Positions 27,279-37,284 of a DNA stretch of 64,000 nt are shown in pieces. Origin of the DNA: Mesorhizobium sp. B4-1-4 (GTDB taxonomy: Bacteria > Pseudomonadota > Alphaproteobacteria > Rhizobiales > Rhizobiaceae); the NCBI RefSeq assembly GCF_006439395.2, contig NZ_CP083950.1, positions 5,073,001 through 5,137,000 of the forward strand. Direction: 5' to 3'. Below the pieces are notes generated by a model. It was given only the letters and a program-made list of their open reading frames with translations, was not told the DNA's origin and ran no database searches. How positions within the stretch are numbered: the first letter of the stretch is position 1; each line of letters starts with the position of its first letter. Position numbers and translations under genes: made by a program.

Positions 27279-29321
27279 ATGACCGCAAAATCCAAACCCA
27301 AACCTCTCTTCCTCGGGATCGACACCGGCGGCACCTATACCGATGCCGTGCTGTGGTCTGAAACCGAAGGCCCGCAACACGGACCCAACAAGGGCAAGGT
27401 GCTGGCCAAGGCCAAGGCGCTGACCACGCGGCATGATCTGGCCGTCGGTATTTCCGGCGCCGTCGACGCGGTGCTGCAGAAGGCCGGCACCGATCCGACC
27501 GCCATCAAGCTGGTCTCGATGTCGACGACGCTCGCCACCAATGCGCTGGTCGAGGGCCAGGGCGGCCGCGTCGCGCTGGTCATGATCGGCTTTTCCGAGG
27601 CCGACCTCGCCCGCGATGGGCTGAAGACGGCGCTCGGCACCGATCCGGTGGTGTTTTGTCCAGGCGGCCACGACGTGCATGGCAATGCCGCCAGGCTCGA
27701 CCTGTCCGGGCTTGAGGCCGCCTTGCCGGAACTGGGCGCCTCCGTGTCCGGCTTTGCGATCTGCGCCTATTTCGCCACCCGCAATCCAGCGCACGAGGTC
27801 GCCGCCCGCGAGCTGATCCGCGAGAAGACCGGTCTGCCGGTCACATCAAGCCATGAATTGTCGGCCAAGCTCGGCGGCCCGCGCCGGGCGCTGACGACGC
27901 TGCTCAACGCCAGGCTAATCTCGATGATCGACCGGCTGGTGGCGGCGACCGAGGGCTTTCTCGATCAACGCGGCATCGCCGCCCCTTTGATGGTGGTGCG
28001 CGGCGATGGCGCGCTGGTCTCGGCGGCGTTTGCCCGCCAACGGCCGATCGAGACCATACTCTCCGGCCCCGCGGCCAGCCTGGTCGGCGCCCGCCACATG
28101 ACCGGGCTCGACAATGCCATGGTGTCCGACATTGGCGGCACCACCACCGACGTGGCGGTACTCGACGAAGGCCGGCCCAGGCTTGATCCGGAAGGCGCCA
28201 CGGTTGGCGGCTTCCGCACCATGGTCGAAGCCGTCGCCATGCGCACCTTCGGGCTCGGCGGCGATTCCGAAGTGACGCTGGAGGACGGCGCGCTCAACCC
28301 GAGGGTCCTGCTCGGGCCGCGACGCCTGGTGCCGCTGGCGCTTGCCGGCATGGCGCATGGTGAAGCGGTCAAATCGGAGCTCGAACGCCAGCTGCGCGCG
28401 CCCAACACCGGTCGCATGGATGGCCGCTTCGCTGTCCGCACCGGCGTGCCGGACAGGCTTGCCGCGGGCCTGACCGCCCCGGAAGCACGGCTCTACGAGG
28501 CGATCGGCCCGACCCCGCTTGCCCTCGACCGGCTGCTGACGTCGAATGCCCAGAACGCCACCTTGAACCGGCTGGTCTCGCGCGGGCTGGTGCACATTTG
28601 CGGCTTCACCCCGTCGGACGCGGCACATGTGCTTGGCAAGCAGGCGAACTGGGATGCCGCCACCGGCCGCCTCGGCGCCGAGCTGTTCGCCCGCAGGCGC
28701 GACGGCCGTGGCCAGCCTATCGCAGCCTCGCCGGAAGCCATCTCGGAGCGGGTGCTGGTGACGCTGACGCGCTGGTCGGCCGAATACATCCTCGAAACCG
28801 CCTTTGCCGAGGACGGGCTCGACGGCGCCGCGACCGTGGCGCATGCGCTGGTCCAGCGCGCCGTCGACGCGCACCCCGGCATCGCCCGCCTCACCGTCGC
28901 GCTCGACCGCCCAGTCATCGGGCTGGGCGCTTCCGCGCCGCTGCACTATGCCGGCCTGGCGCCATTGGTCGGTAATGACTGCGTGGTGCCTGAGGACACC
29001 GATGTCGCCAACGCGCTTGGCGCCGTTGTCGGCCAGGTCAGGGTTTCGGCGGAGGCGCGGGTCAGCCAGCCCAAGGAAGGACTGTTCCGCCTTGCCTCCG
29101 GAGAAACCGTGCGCGACTTCCTCGACGAGGCTGCGGCGATCGCGGCGGCCGAAGCCGATGTGCGGGCGATAGTCGCCCAGCGGGCCCGGGAAGCCGGCAC
29201 CGACAGCGCCGAGATCGACGTCGCGACCGAGTTCCGCGTCTCGACCGTCGAAGCCCAGCGCATGTTCATCGAGGCGCATGTGGTGGCGGTGGCCTCGGGC
29301 AGGCCAAGGATCGCGGTATAG
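27279..29321 (+). CDS. Hydantoinase/oxoprolinase family protein (HyuA-like subunit)
   Basis: A 680-residue ASKHA-fold protein. Motifs: LGIDTGGTYTDAVL at the N-terminus, STTLATNALVEG, RGDGALVSAAFA, the ATP-binding SDIGGTTTDVAVLD and VGGFRTMVEAV. This is the ATP-binding A subunit type of N-methylhydantoinases and 5-oxoprolinases. No HyuB partner is adjacent, so the activity is unclear. I start it at ATG 27279, just before the conserved N-terminus; upstream codons lie in the repeat. Confidence 0.93.
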   Translation: MTAKSKPKPLFLGIDTGGTYTDAVLWSETEGPQHGPNKGKVLAKAKALTTRHDLAVGISGAVDAVLQKAGTDPTAIKLVSMSTTLATNALVEGQGGRVALVMIGFSEADLARDGLKTALGTDPVVFCPGGHDVHGNAARLDLSGLEAALPELGASVSGFAICAYFATRNPAHEVAARELIREKTGLPVTSSHELSAKLGGPRRALTTLLNARLISMIDRLVAATEGFLDQRGIAAPLMVVRGDGALVSAAFARQRPIETILSGPAASLVGARHMTGLDNAMVSDIGGTTTDVAVLDEGRPRLDPEGATVGGFRTMVEAVAMRTFGLGGDSEVTLEDGALNPRVLLGPRRLVPLALAGMAHGEAVKSELERQLRAPNTGRMDGRFAVRTGVPDRLAAGLTAPEARLYEAIGPTPLALDRLLTSNAQNATLNRLVSRGLVHICGFTPSDAAHVLGKQANWDAATGRLGAELFARRRDGRGQPIAASPEAISERVLVTLTRWSAEYILETAFAEDGLDGAATVAHALVQRAVDAHPGIARLTVALDRPVIGLGASAPLHYAGLAPLVGNDCVVPEDTDVANALGAVVGQVRVSAEARVSQPKEGLFRLASGETVRDFLDEAAAIAAAEADVRAIVAQRAREAGTDSAEIDVATEFRVSTVEAQRMFIEAHVVAVASGRPRIAV

Positions 29322-29356
29322 TGCGACGGTCGAGAGGGTAATCTCCCCCCTTGCGG
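29322..29356. repeat. Left part of a RIME-like repeat split by an insertion sequence
   Basis: The sequence GTAATCTCCCCCCTTGCGG ends at the IS insertion point and resumes at 30685 as CCTTGCGGGGGGAGATGG. Joined without the IS and one target copy, it gives a normal member of the window's repeat family. Confidence 0.75.
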
Positions 29357-30684
29357 GCATATGCGCTAAGATAGCTTTGGCATGGCTTGAAACTTACGTT
29401 TTCGTGGTGGCTCGCGCCAACGATATCGCAAGGCATGGAGATTCTGGCGCAGGATTGCCAAGGGCGGTTGTGAAAAAAAATCGCTGCGATCAGGGAGGCG
29501 ACGATCTGGCGGGTGGCGCGCCACAGTAGCGGGCGCCCGTCGCTCAAGGGGGAGAGACACCAAACTCCTGCGAGAGGGGTTCGGTCACAAGCGCGATGAG
29601 GAAGTGGGCAAGAATCCAGGGCTTTGCGATCCTTGGGTCTTTGGCGGGGGGCGCGCGCAGCCCGATCAAGCTCTTCAGGCGCTTGAAGGCGAGCTCGATA
29701 CGCCAGCGCATACGATAGAGCTTGAGAACCGTGCCGGCGGGGAACTCCTCCTGGCCAAGCGAGGTCACAAGGATCACGAAGCCAGCAGCAATCAGCGTCT
29801 CCGGTCGAACCTGATTGCCCTTGGCCTTGGCTTCCTTGTTGATTTTGCGCCGCGCTTCTTGCGCCGCGGCTTCGGATTTGCGCAAGGCGATCAGGCGCAT
29901 CTTCACAGGCTCACCCTTTTTGAGGCCCAGCCGGACAGGCATTTCGAAGACCTCCTCGCGGCAGCTCTCCAGGTGGCCGATGAGATCGAACGCCTCGCCG
30001 TTGGCGTCGAGCCATCGCACATTCTTCCACGGCGCGCGCACGACAACGTCGCCGCCTTGCGCCATGACCTTTGCGATCCGGTCGGCCTGCAGATAGGCGC
30101 GGTCGCCGATGCGGATCTCGCCCGCTATCACCGGCACGCGGTCGATCAGCTCGGCCTCGCTCTGGTCGGTGATCTCGATGAAATCGAACTGCTCGCGCTC
30201 AAGCTCGAAGGCGCAGTGCATACGCCAAAGGCCATTGTTCTTCTTCTCATGCACACCGGCCTTGGCAACCGCCGTCGCATCGAGGATGCGGATCAGCCGG
30301 CCTTTGGCCAAACCTGCCTCCTCGCGCTTCAAAAGATGCCCGATCAAATGCTGCAGCCACAGCCCTGCATTGCGCAACCGGCCGAGCAACGCCACGTCCG
30401 AGATGTCGGCGATCCCGCTCGCCGCCGCCCAGGCCACGATGCCCCGCATGCCCACCTTGCCAAGGCAGTAAGCCAGTGTCAGGCGCAACAGATCGCTCGC
30501 CGACCTGATGCCGCGCGGTCGCAGGAACGCCTTCGTCTCGCGCGCACTTCCTGCGATCAACTCTTCGCCGCCGAGAAGCTCAATCGTCTCGGCCCAGCCG
30601 TCATCAACAAGCGATTCGTGTGTCATCCCCAGCGTAGAATCACAACCGATTCCGCGCCGCAATACCCTATCTTAGCGCTTATGC
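29357..30684 (-). mobile_element. IS4-family-like insertion sequence with 8-bp target duplication
   Basis: About 1.33 kb. Terminal inverted repeats are GCATATGCGCTAAGATAG on the left and the complement of CTATCTTAGCGCTTATGC on the right, with one mismatch. The flanking direct repeat CCTTGCGG (29349-29356 and 30685-30692) is the target duplication. It carries one transposase gene in minus orientation and about 190 bp of non-coding sequence at the left end. It is inserted inside an intergenic palindromic repeat and disrupts no gene. Confidence 0.88.
29544..30626 (-). CDS. IS4-family transposase
   Basis: About 360 residues with a DDE transposase layout: [12 protein letters not shown] (first Asp), [13 protein letters not shown] and [14 protein letters not shown] (second Asp region), and the C-terminal YREK-type signature [15 protein letters not shown] (Y-2-R-3-E-6-K) diagnostic of IS4. 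No frameshift or stop is seen, so the element may be functional. The start could also be 12 codons upstream at 30662. Confidence 0.9.
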   Translation of the reverse strand: MTHESLVDDGWAETIELLGGEELIAGSARETKAFLRPRGIRSASDLLRLTLAYCLGKVGMRGIVAWAAASGIADISDVALLGRLRNAGLWLQHLIGHLLKREEAGLAKGRLIRILDATAVAKAGVHEKKNNGLWRMHCAFELEREQFDFIEITDQSEAELIDRVPVIAGEIRIGDRAYLQADRIAKVMAQGGDVVVRAPWKNVRWLDANGEAFDLIGHLESCREEVFEMPVRLGLKKGEPVKMRLIALRKSEAAAQEARRKINKEAKAKGNQVRPETLIAAGFVILVTSLGQEEFPAGTVLKLYRMRWRIELAFKRLKSLIGLRAPPAKDPRIAKPWILAHFLIALVTEPLSQEFGVSPP

Positions 30685-30840
30685 CCTTGCGGGGGGAGAT
30701 GGCCGCGAAGCGGCCAGAGGGGGTCGGTTCGACCGGACGCGACGTCCTGCGGCAGATGAAGGTTGGCGCCCCAGGCGCGGCGACCCCCTGTGGCCTGCCG
30801 GCCATCTCGCCCTCAAGGGGCGCGGCGGCAAAATGCGGCA
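30685..30840. repeat. Right part of the split RIME-like repeat
   Basis: Continues CTTGCGGGGGGAGATGGCCG, the CCAGAGGGGGTCGGTTCGAC arm and the mirrored CGACCCCCTGTGGCCTGCCG arm. It lies between the IS and the malate synthase gene. Confidence 0.75.
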
Positions 30841-30920
30841 CCTTCACCCTTAGCCGAATTGACCCTTGCGCCCTGACATGCCAAAGGCCCGCCCAAGCCT
30901 TTCGCCTGGAGAAAGCCCTG

Positions 30921-33092
30921 ATGACTGATCGCGTCGAAATCGCCGGATTGCGGATTGCCCGCGAGCTTCACGACTTTGTCGCCAACGAAGCACAGCCGGG
31001 AACCGGCATCAATGCGGACACATTCTGGAACGGCTTCTCGGCCATCGTCCACGACCTCGCGCCGAAGAACCGCGCGCTGCTGGCCAAGCGCGACGCCATG
31101 CAGGAGAAGCTTGACGGCTGGTATCGCGACAATGGCGCGCCCATCGACATGGAGGCCTACAAGGCTTTCCTGAAGGAGATCGGCTATCTCGTTCCCGAAG
31201 GGCCGGCCTTCAGCGTGTCGACCGAGAATGTCGACCCTGAGATTGCTGATATCGCCGGGCCGCAGCTCGTCGTGCCGGTGATGAACGCGCGCTATGCGCT
31301 GAACGCCGCCAATGCGCGCTGGGGCTCGCTCTACGACGCGCTCTATGGCACCGACGCCATCCCCGAAACGGATGGCGCGCAGAAGGGCAAAGGCTTCAAC
31401 CCGGCGCGGGGCGCCAGGGTCATTGCCTGGGCCAAGGATTTCCTCGACCAGTCCGTGCCGCTGACCTCAGGCAAATGGGCCGGCGTCAACGGATTGTCGG
31501 TGGCGAACGGCGCGCTGAAGCTCGGCGAAGGCGCCGGCTCCACCACGCTCGCCGACCCGAAACAATTCGTTGGCTATCGCGGCGACGCCGCCAATCCGCA
31601 AGCCTTGCTGCTGGTGAAAAATGGACTGCATATCGAGATCGTGATCGACCGCGACAACCAGATTGGCCGCACCGATCCGGCCGGCATCGCCGACGTCATC
31701 CTGGAATCGGCGCTGACCACCATCCAGGACTGCGAGGATTCGGTCGCGGCGGTGGATGCGCAGGACAAGGTCGTCGCCTACCGTAACTGGCTTGGCCTGA
31801 TGAAGGGCGACCTGGCCGAAGAGATCACCAAGGGCGGCAAGACCTTTACCCGCAAACTCAATCCCGACCGTGCCTACACCGCGCCTGCCGGCGGCACGCT
31901 GACCGTTCCGGGCCGCTCGCTGATGCTGATCAGGAATGTTGGCCACCTGATGACCAATCCGGCGATCCTCGACCGCGACGGCAAGGAGGTGCCGGAAGGC
32001 ATCATGGACGCGGCCGTCACGGCGCTGATCGCTCTGCACGATGTCGGGCCGAAGGGCCGCCGCGCCAATTCCCGCGCCGGCTCGATGTATGTGGTGAAGC
32101 CGAAGATGCACGGGCCGGAGGAAGTCGCCTTCGCCGTCGGGATTTTTGATCGGATCGAGGCCCTGCTCGGCATGGCCAAAAACACCATCAAGATGGGCAT
32201 CATGGACGAGGAACGGCGCACCACCGTCAACCTCAAGGAGGCGATCCGGGCGGCAAAAGACCGTGTCGTCTTCATCAACACCGGTTTCCTCGACCGCACC
32301 GGCGACGAGATCCACACCTCGATGGAAGCCGGCCCGATGATCCGCAAGGGCGACATGAAGCAGGCCGCCTGGATCTCCGCCTACGAAGCCTGGAATGTCG
32401 ATACGGGCTTGGAATGCGGGCTCGCCGGCCACGCCCAGATCGGCAAGGGCATGTGGGCGATGCCGGATCTGATGGCGGCGATGCTGGTCGAGAAGATCGC
32501 GCATCCCAAGGCCGGCGCCAACACCGCCTGGGTGCCGTCGCCGACGGCGGCCACGCTGCATGCCACGCACTACCACAAGGTCGATGTGCACGCCGTGCAG
32601 GCGGCGCTGAAAAACCGGCCGAAGGCCAAGCTCGACGACATCCTGTCGGTGCCGGTGGCGGTGCGGCCCAACTGGACGCCCGACGAGATCCAGCGCGAGC
32701 TCGACAACAACGCGCAAGGCATTCTGGGCTATGTCGTGCGCTGGATCGACCAGGGCGTCGGCTGCTCCAAGGTGCCCGACATCAACGATGTCGGCCTGAT
32801 GGAGGACCGTGCCACGCTGCGCATCTCTTCGCAGCACATCGCCAACTGGCTGCGCCACAAAGTGTGCTCGCAAATCCAGGTGATGGATTCCCTGCAGCGC
32901 ATGGCGGCCATCGTCGACCGCCAGAATGTCGGCGATCCATTCTACCAGCCAATGGCGCCCGATTTCGACGATTCCATCGCCTTCCAGGCCGCCTGCGATC
33001 TCGTGTTCAAGGGCACCAGCCAGCCCAACGGCTACACCGAACCGGTTCTGCACGCGCGCCGGCTGGAACTGAAGGCGAAAGAGCGGGCCTGA
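30921..33092 (+). CDS. glcB: Malate synthase G
   Basis: A 723-residue monomeric malate synthase G condensing glyoxylate and acetyl-CoA. Recognisable segments are [55 protein letters not shown] with the acidic catalytic/Mg region, [29 protein letters not shown] and [17 protein letters not shown]. It is full length. The frame is open far upstream through the IS, but ATG 30921 matches the known family N-terminus. The glyoxylate-cycle partner isocitrate lyase is not in the window. Confidence 0.97.
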   Translation: MTDRVEIAGLRIARELHDFVANEAQPGTGINADTFWNGFSAIVHDLAPKNRALLAKRDAMQEKLDGWYRDNGAPIDMEAYKAFLKEIGYLVPEGPAFSVSTENVDPEIADIAGPQLVVPVMNARYALNAANARWGSLYDALYGTDAIPETDGAQKGKGFNPARGARVIAWAKDFLDQSVPLTSGKWAGVNGLSVANGALKLGEGAGSTTLADPKQFVGYRGDAANPQALLLVKNGLHIEIVIDRDNQIGRTDPAGIADVILESALTTIQDCEDSVAAVDAQDKVVAYRNWLGLMKGDLAEEITKGGKTFTRKLNPDRAYTAPAGGTLTVPGRSLMLIRNVGHLMTNPAILDRDGKEVPEGIMDAAVTALIALHDVGPKGRRANSRAGSMYVVKPKMHGPEEVAFAVGIFDRIEALLGMAKNTIKMGIMDEERRTTVNLKEAIRAAKDRVVFINTGFLDRTGDEIHTSMEAGPMIRKGDMKQAAWISAYEAWNVDTGLECGLAGHAQIGKGMWAMPDLMAAMLVEKIAHPKAGANTAWVPSPTAATLHATHYHKVDVHAVQAALKNRPKAKLDDILSVPVAVRPNWTPDEIQRELDNNAQGILGYVVRWIDQGVGCSKVPDINDVGLMEDRATLRISSQHIANWLRHKVCSQIQVMDSLQRMAAIVDRQNVGDPFYQPMAPDFDDSIAFQAACDLVFKGTSQPNGYTEPVLHARRLELKAKERA

Positions 33093-33409
33093 AAGGATCG
33101 GGCGGTCGGGAGCTCCGGCGCCCCTTGAGGGGAGGCCCGGGGGTGGGGTCAGGCGTGAAGTGCGCCGACTCCCATTCCAACCACGCGCCCTGGAAAGCGA
33201 CGCAGGATCAGGTGTTTTTGCGCCTCGGATTTGCCCTCGGGCCCGGTTTGCCGGCCACGCGCTCGGCGCCGAGAAGGGCGCACTCGCCGATCGCATGGAC
33301 TTCACCGTCAGTCGTGAAGTTGACGGGCCGTTGCGCCTGTCACAGCACATTCATTGTATCAGCGTAACCTAACGGAACGTCGGGTTTCGACCGCTATGCA
33401 GGAAGCGCC
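33093..33409. other. Gene-poor intergenic stretch
   Basis: About 317 bp between glcB and the FkbM-type gene. It begins with a partial copy of the GC-rich repeat (CCTTGAGGGGAGGCCCGGGG near 33120). The remainder has several short frames but none with a credible start and composition. No RNA gene or clear promoter was recognised. Confidence 0.5.
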
Positions 33410-34378
33410 ATGCCTGTTTCCCCCGAATATGATGCCGGTTGCTCCAAAACCTCCGTGGAACTGTCGGAGGGCTTTGAGGGCTGGTTTGCCCGCGTATGCG
33501 AGGGCGGCCAGGAAACGTTCCATGAATTCAGGCGCGAGCGCGATGCAATTGCCTTCGCACACACCCAACGCATGCGCCTCGGGCTGCCCTGTCCGCCATT
33601 GGAGCGCACGGCATACGGCTCCGGTAAGGCGATCAGCAAGATCAACCAGATAGCAGATGTGCTGAGAACCAGGAGGCTCGGTCGGTTCCTCCAGTTGTCG
33701 GCGCTAGCGCTAAGTGAGCCGATTCGGTCGCAAAGGCTCCGGCATCGCGTCGCGAGCGATGCAAGGCAGGCATTGTCCAAGCTCAAGGCGGCAACGCGAA
33801 GTCGCGGATTGTTTATCGATTGCGGATCTAACATCGGCCAGGGGTATAGGTTCTTTTCCCGGTACTACACGCCCGACCACTTTGATTACGTTCTTGTCGA
33901 GCCAAACAAGAATTGCCTGGAGTATCTTCAGGGTTTGCGCTCGGAAAACGGAGCCATGGAGATCGTGGCCAAGGCTGCGAGCGTGAAAGATGGCTATGCC
34001 GAACTGCTCGGTCCCCCGCCAGAGCACTCGGACCCTACCTACGAAGGCTGCTCTATAATTCCCGGCCACAACGGAGGCTTGTACCAGTCGCAGCGATTTG
34101 CGCCGGAGCTCGTCGAAACGTTTTCGCTGTCACGGATGATCCAAGCCAAGCGCAGCCTTTACGAAGTGATCGTTCTCAAACTCGATGTCGAAGGGGCGGA
34201 GTATGAGATTCTGGACGACATGATCCGTTCGGGGCTGCATCGTGATCTCCATGCCGCTTATGTCGAGTTCCATTCCACCTACATGAGGAACTCGGAAGGA
34301 CGAAGGACTGCTGCCATGGAACGCGAAATTGTCCGTGAGTTCCTGGAGGTGGGCACGCGTATAAGCAGATGGATATAA
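33410..34378 (+). CDS. FkbM-family methyltransferase
   Basis: A 322-residue protein with an unusual ~130-residue N-terminal region, then a class I methyltransferase domain of the FkbM type: LFIDCGSNIGQGYRFF (SAM loop), DYVLVEPNKNCLEYL and VLKLDVEGAEYEILDDM. FkbM enzymes O-methylate sugars or polyketides; the acceptor is unknown. The ATG follows AGGAAG. Codon usage is less GC-biased than in core genes (TAT, AAG and GAT mixes), suggesting acquired DNA. It stands alone. Confidence 0.88.
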   Translation: MPVSPEYDAGCSKTSVELSEGFEGWFARVCEGGQETFHEFRRERDAIAFAHTQRMRLGLPCPPLERTAYGSGKAISKINQIADVLRTRRLGRFLQLSALALSEPIRSQRLRHRVASDARQALSKLKAATRSRGLFIDCGSNIGQGYRFFSRYYTPDHFDYVLVEPNKNCLEYLQGLRSENGAMEIVAKAASVKDGYAELLGPPPEHSDPTYEGCSIIPGHNGGLYQSQRFAPELVETFSLSRMIQAKRSLYEVIVLKLDVEGAEYEILDDMIRSGLHRDLHAAYVEFHSTYMRNSEGRRTAAMEREIVREFLEVGTRISRWI

Positions 34379-34646
34379 GCGTCCGCTATCGGAATGGACT
34401 TGTTCCGCGGATCCGCCCCGGCCTCAACATGAGGATCAATTCCAGTCCGGAGTTACTCGACGCCCGCTCGCCTGACGCGGAACAGGGTTCAGTGGTTGAC
34501 CTGGAATGACCACCCGACTGGATTCGAGCCCGCAACTTCTGCCTTGCGAGGTGGGCGACAACTGTCATCTTTGCGTCACTGCGCCACCGCTATATTAGAT
34601 ATTAGCAATGTCTTGATGAGCCCATCATCGGTGCCGGAATCCAGGT
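34379..34646. other. Intergenic stretch with a tRNA-like remnant
   Basis: About 270 bp. On the minus strand around 34495-34595 there is a T-arm-like segment (GCGGGCTCGAATCCAGT) near the end of a possible tRNA-derived remnant, but the acceptor stem cannot be closed. No coding frame is convincing. Confidence 0.3.
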
Positions 34647-34955
34647 ATGGGGCGGAGCATAGACATCGGCGATGAGGTGACGCTGACGGCGACTATCTTG
34701 ATGGTGCGTCGGAGTGGTCGAGCATGTGTGAGCATTCCAAGCTACACCCTCCCAATTGCCATTGAGCCTCCGAGGAAAGCGAAGCCCGGCGAAAAGGTGG
34801 CGATAACGGGGTACGTGACGCGCGTTGATGATGAGGCAGGTAAGGTGACAGTCAAGATTACCGCTCGGGTCATCGTCGAGATCGACACCGCCACGGCCCA
34901 AAGGAAATCGCACCCATCCGAGCGACAGAAACCGTTTCGCGACGGATGGGAGTGA
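34647..34955 (+). CDS. Hypothetical protein (102 aa), OB-fold-like beta pattern
   Basis: A 102-residue protein with alternating beta-strand pattern (VTLTATILMVRR, EKVAITGYVTRVDDEAGKV, TVKITARVIVEID) and a charged C-terminal tail. The strand order is reminiscent of small OB-like folds, but I cannot assign a family. The start ATG follows CCAGG. It is located in a gene-poor, possibly acquired segment between FkbM and comM. Confidence 0.5.
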   Translation: MGRSIDIGDEVTLTATILMVRRSGRACVSIPSYTLPIAIEPPRKAKPGEKVAITGYVTRVDDEAGKVTVKITARVIVEIDTATAQRKSHPSERQKPFRDGWE

Positions 34956-34982
34956 ACAGGGGTCCGAGACCGCACAGACACT

Positions 34983-35307
34983 TTGGCGCGGGGGACCACA
35001 CAACAGGCTGCCAATGCCAGGGAAGCGTTGTTTTCCGACACGCGCGCGTGGGTGGAGATGGGTTCCAAACGGAATATATCGAATCATTTTTCCGACGATC
35101 CTATAATCGCCGACGATATCGCGTATAAGGTCTCAAAGGCGCTTGAGAGCGGCACAATTCAACGGCTTCATAGGGTGGGCAGATCGCCACGAATTGCAGA
35201 AACAAGATGCAGAATCGGGACGGTTGCTGGCTCAACCTGTCAAGATCGTGGCCGACCTCGCCGCCGACCTCCTTCCCGCCCCTCTGCTTCTTGGATTTTG
35301 TTCGTAA
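34983..35307 (+). pseudogene. Probable frameshifted hypothetical gene
   Basis: From TTG 34983 one frame gives a plausible helical protein (REALFSDTRAWVEMGSKR, DDPIIADDIAYKVSKALESG) up to about 35160, after which it becomes Arg/Pro-rich and unlikely. The next frame then reads FNGFIGWADRHELQKQDAE, then PVKIVADLAADLLPAPLL, to a TAA at 35307. This looks like one ~108-residue protein broken by a single-base shift near 35158. The family is not recognised. From 35308 to 35526 I see only weak frames. Confidence 0.4.
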
Positions 35308-35526
35308 CGTTGAGCCGGCCTTCTATTCGGACTCTGGCAGGATACTCCGTCCTCACGGCGCTGGTGGGGGCCGCTATATGGGCTGGCGTTCGCAACTACC
35401 CCAGGTATCTTCTGAGACGGCTTCTCCCACGCCGCCAGCGGGACTTCTTGACGGTTGAAGCCCGGAAGGCAAATCCGCCCTTCAATTCCTTCAATGTGGA
35501 CGGATCTGTGTTGCAACGGCCGCTTG

Positions 35527-37059
35527 CTACGCCGCCTGCGCCATCCGCTCCGAACTCATGCGATAGGAAATCGCCTCGGCCAGATGGATGCGGCCGACGG
35601 TTTCGCTGGCGTCGAGATCGGCCAATGTCCGCGCCACTTTCAGCACGCGGTGATAGGCCCGCGCGGAAAAGGCGAGTTTTTCGCTGGCATCCTTGAGCAG
35701 CGACAAGCCCGCGGCATCCGGCATGGCGATCTCCTCGATCATCGCCGGCGCGCAATGCGCGTTGGTGGTGGCGCGGGTGGCGCCGAGCCGCTCGAAGCGT
35801 TCGCGCTGCAGTGTGCGGGCACGCGCCACGCGCAGCGCCACATCGGCACTCTTCTCAGCGCGGTCCGGCCGGATCAGGTCGCTGGCCGAAACGGCCGGCA
35901 CTTCGATCCTGAGATCGATGCGGTCGAGCAGCGGACCGGAAATGCGCGCCTGGTAGTCGGTGCGGCAGCGTTCGCCGCGCAGGCAGCGATAGCCGGGTTC
36001 GCCGGCCATGCCGCAGCGGCACGGGTTCATCGCCGCCACCAGCTGGATGCGCGCCGGATAGGTGACGCGATGGTTGGCGCGCGCGATCATGCAGTCGCCG
36101 GTCTCCAGCGGCTGGCGCAGCGCGTCGAGCGTCTGCGGCGTGAATTCGGGAAATTCGTCGAGGAACAGCACGCCGTGATGCGCGAGCGACACTTCGCCGG
36201 GCCGCGCCCGCAACCCGCCGCCGACCATCGCCGCCATCGAGGCTGAATGATGCGGGGCGCGGAACGGCCGCCGGTCGGTCAGCTTGCCTTCGCCGAGTTC
36301 GCCCGCCACCGAGGCGATCATCGAGACTTCCAAAAGTTCCTTCGGCGCCAGCGGCGGCAGAATCGACGGCAGCCGCTGCGCCAGCATCGATTTGCCCGAG
36401 CCCGGCGGGCCGACCATCAAGAGATTGTGGCCGCCGGCCGCCGCCACTTCGAGCACGCGCTTGGCCGTCTCCTGGCCCTTGATGTCGGCGAGGTCGGGCA
36501 GGTCGCGCGCCGAGGCGTGGATGCCGGCTTCGGGCCGCGACAGCACCTGCGTGCCGCGGAAATGGTTGGCGATCGCGATTAGGCTGCGCGGCGCCAATAT
36601 GTCGAAATCGCTGCCGGCCCAGGCGGCCTCCGGTCCGCAGGCGAACGGACAGATCAGGCCCTTGCCTTCGGCATTGGCGCCGATCGCCGCCGGCAGGGCG
36701 CCGGCGACGGCGGCAATCGTGCCGTCGAGCGACAATTCGCCGAGAACGACATAGCCGGCCAGCATGTCGCCCGGAATGGCGCCGAGCGCCGCCATCAGGC
36801 CGAGTGCGATCGGCAGGTCGTAATGGCTGCCCTCCTTGGGCAGGTCGGCGGGCGCGAGATTGACCGTCACCTTCTTCGACGGCATCGACAGGCCCGACGC
36901 ATGAAGCGCCGCCTGCACCCGCTCGCGGCTTTCGGCAACCGCCTTGTCGGGCAAGCCGACGATCTGCATGCCGACCTTGCCCGGCGCGACCATCACCTGC
37001 ACGTCGACCGGCACGGCCTCGATGCCCTGGAAAGCGACCGTGCGAACCCGCGCCACCAT
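35527..37059 (-). CDS. comM: YifB/ComM-family Mg-chelatase-like AAA+ ATPase
   Basis: A 510-residue protein, complete. The N-terminal ~175 residues are the ChlI/Lon-substrate-like domain (VARVRTVAFQGIEAVPVDV). The AAA+ core has Walker A VGPPGSGKSMLAQRL near residue 218 and Walker B GVLFLDEFPEF; the C-terminal Mg-chelatase domain contains CRCGMAGEPGYRC. ComM is a hexameric helicase that promotes branch migration during natural transformation. Its first ~215 codons and about 147 bp upstream are duplicated at 48981-49771, and accessory DNA begins just upstream of it at 37207. Confidence 0.96.
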   Translation of the reverse strand: MVARVRTVAFQGIEAVPVDVQVMVAPGKVGMQIVGLPDKAVAESRERVQAALHASGLSMPSKKVTVNLAPADLPKEGSHYDLPIALGLMAALGAIPGDMLAGYVVLGELSLDGTIAAVAGALPAAIGANAEGKGLICPFACGPEAAWAGSDFDILAPRSLIAIANHFRGTQVLSRPEAGIHASARDLPDLADIKGQETAKRVLEVAAAGGHNLLMVGPPGSGKSMLAQRLPSILPPLAPKELLEVSMIASVAGELGEGKLTDRRPFRAPHHSASMAAMVGGGLRARPGEVSLAHHGVLFLDEFPEFTPQTLDALRQPLETGDCMIARANHRVTYPARIQLVAAMNPCRCGMAGEPGYRCLRGERCRTDYQARISGPLLDRIDLRIEVPAVSASDLIRPDRAEKSADVALRVARARTLQRERFERLGATRATTNAHCAPAMIEEIAMPDAAGLSLLKDASEKLAFSARAYHRVLKVARTLADLDASETVGRIHLAEAISYRMSSERMAQAA

Positions 37060-37206
37060 CGTGTTGCCCCCGGATACGGGCTGGCCTCAGCCCGTGCGAT
37101 CAGGCCCGAAATGGCCTCTTCGGCAGACAATCACAGTTTCTTGATCAAATCAAGAACATTACAGGAACAAGCCGCCGCGGAGTTGCAACGGACTTGTAGC
37201 CGATTG
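36417..37206. repeat. Direct repeat A: comM 5' end plus upstream region
   Basis: 790 bp that reappear in the same orientation at 48981-49771. By my hand count there are about 14 substitutions and one indel, so roughly 98% identity. The left limit is TCAAGAGATTGTGG inside comM, immediately before the Walker A codons; the right limit is GACTTGTAGCCGATTG upstream of the gene. Confidence 0.9.
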
Positions 37207-37284
37207 GCTAGATGCTAGACGGCCAGTCCATCGTCGCGGCATACTCCCCTGCGTAGCGCAACCTCATGCGCGAGGCATATTTCA

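Noticed and set aside
29604-30920. Open frame that would extend malate synthase upstream through the insertion sequence
   Set aside because: It is antisense to the transposase and unrelated to malate synthase; ATG 30921 matches the family N-terminus.
31467-33350. Long minus-strand frame opposite malate synthase (627 codons)
   Set aside because: Shadow of glcB; no RBS or recognisable domain.
34490-34600. Possible tRNA on the minus strand with T-loop-like CTCGAAT
   Set aside because: No acceptor stem closes with the T-arm, the T-stem has a mismatch and no normal anticodon arm can be drawn. At most a relic.
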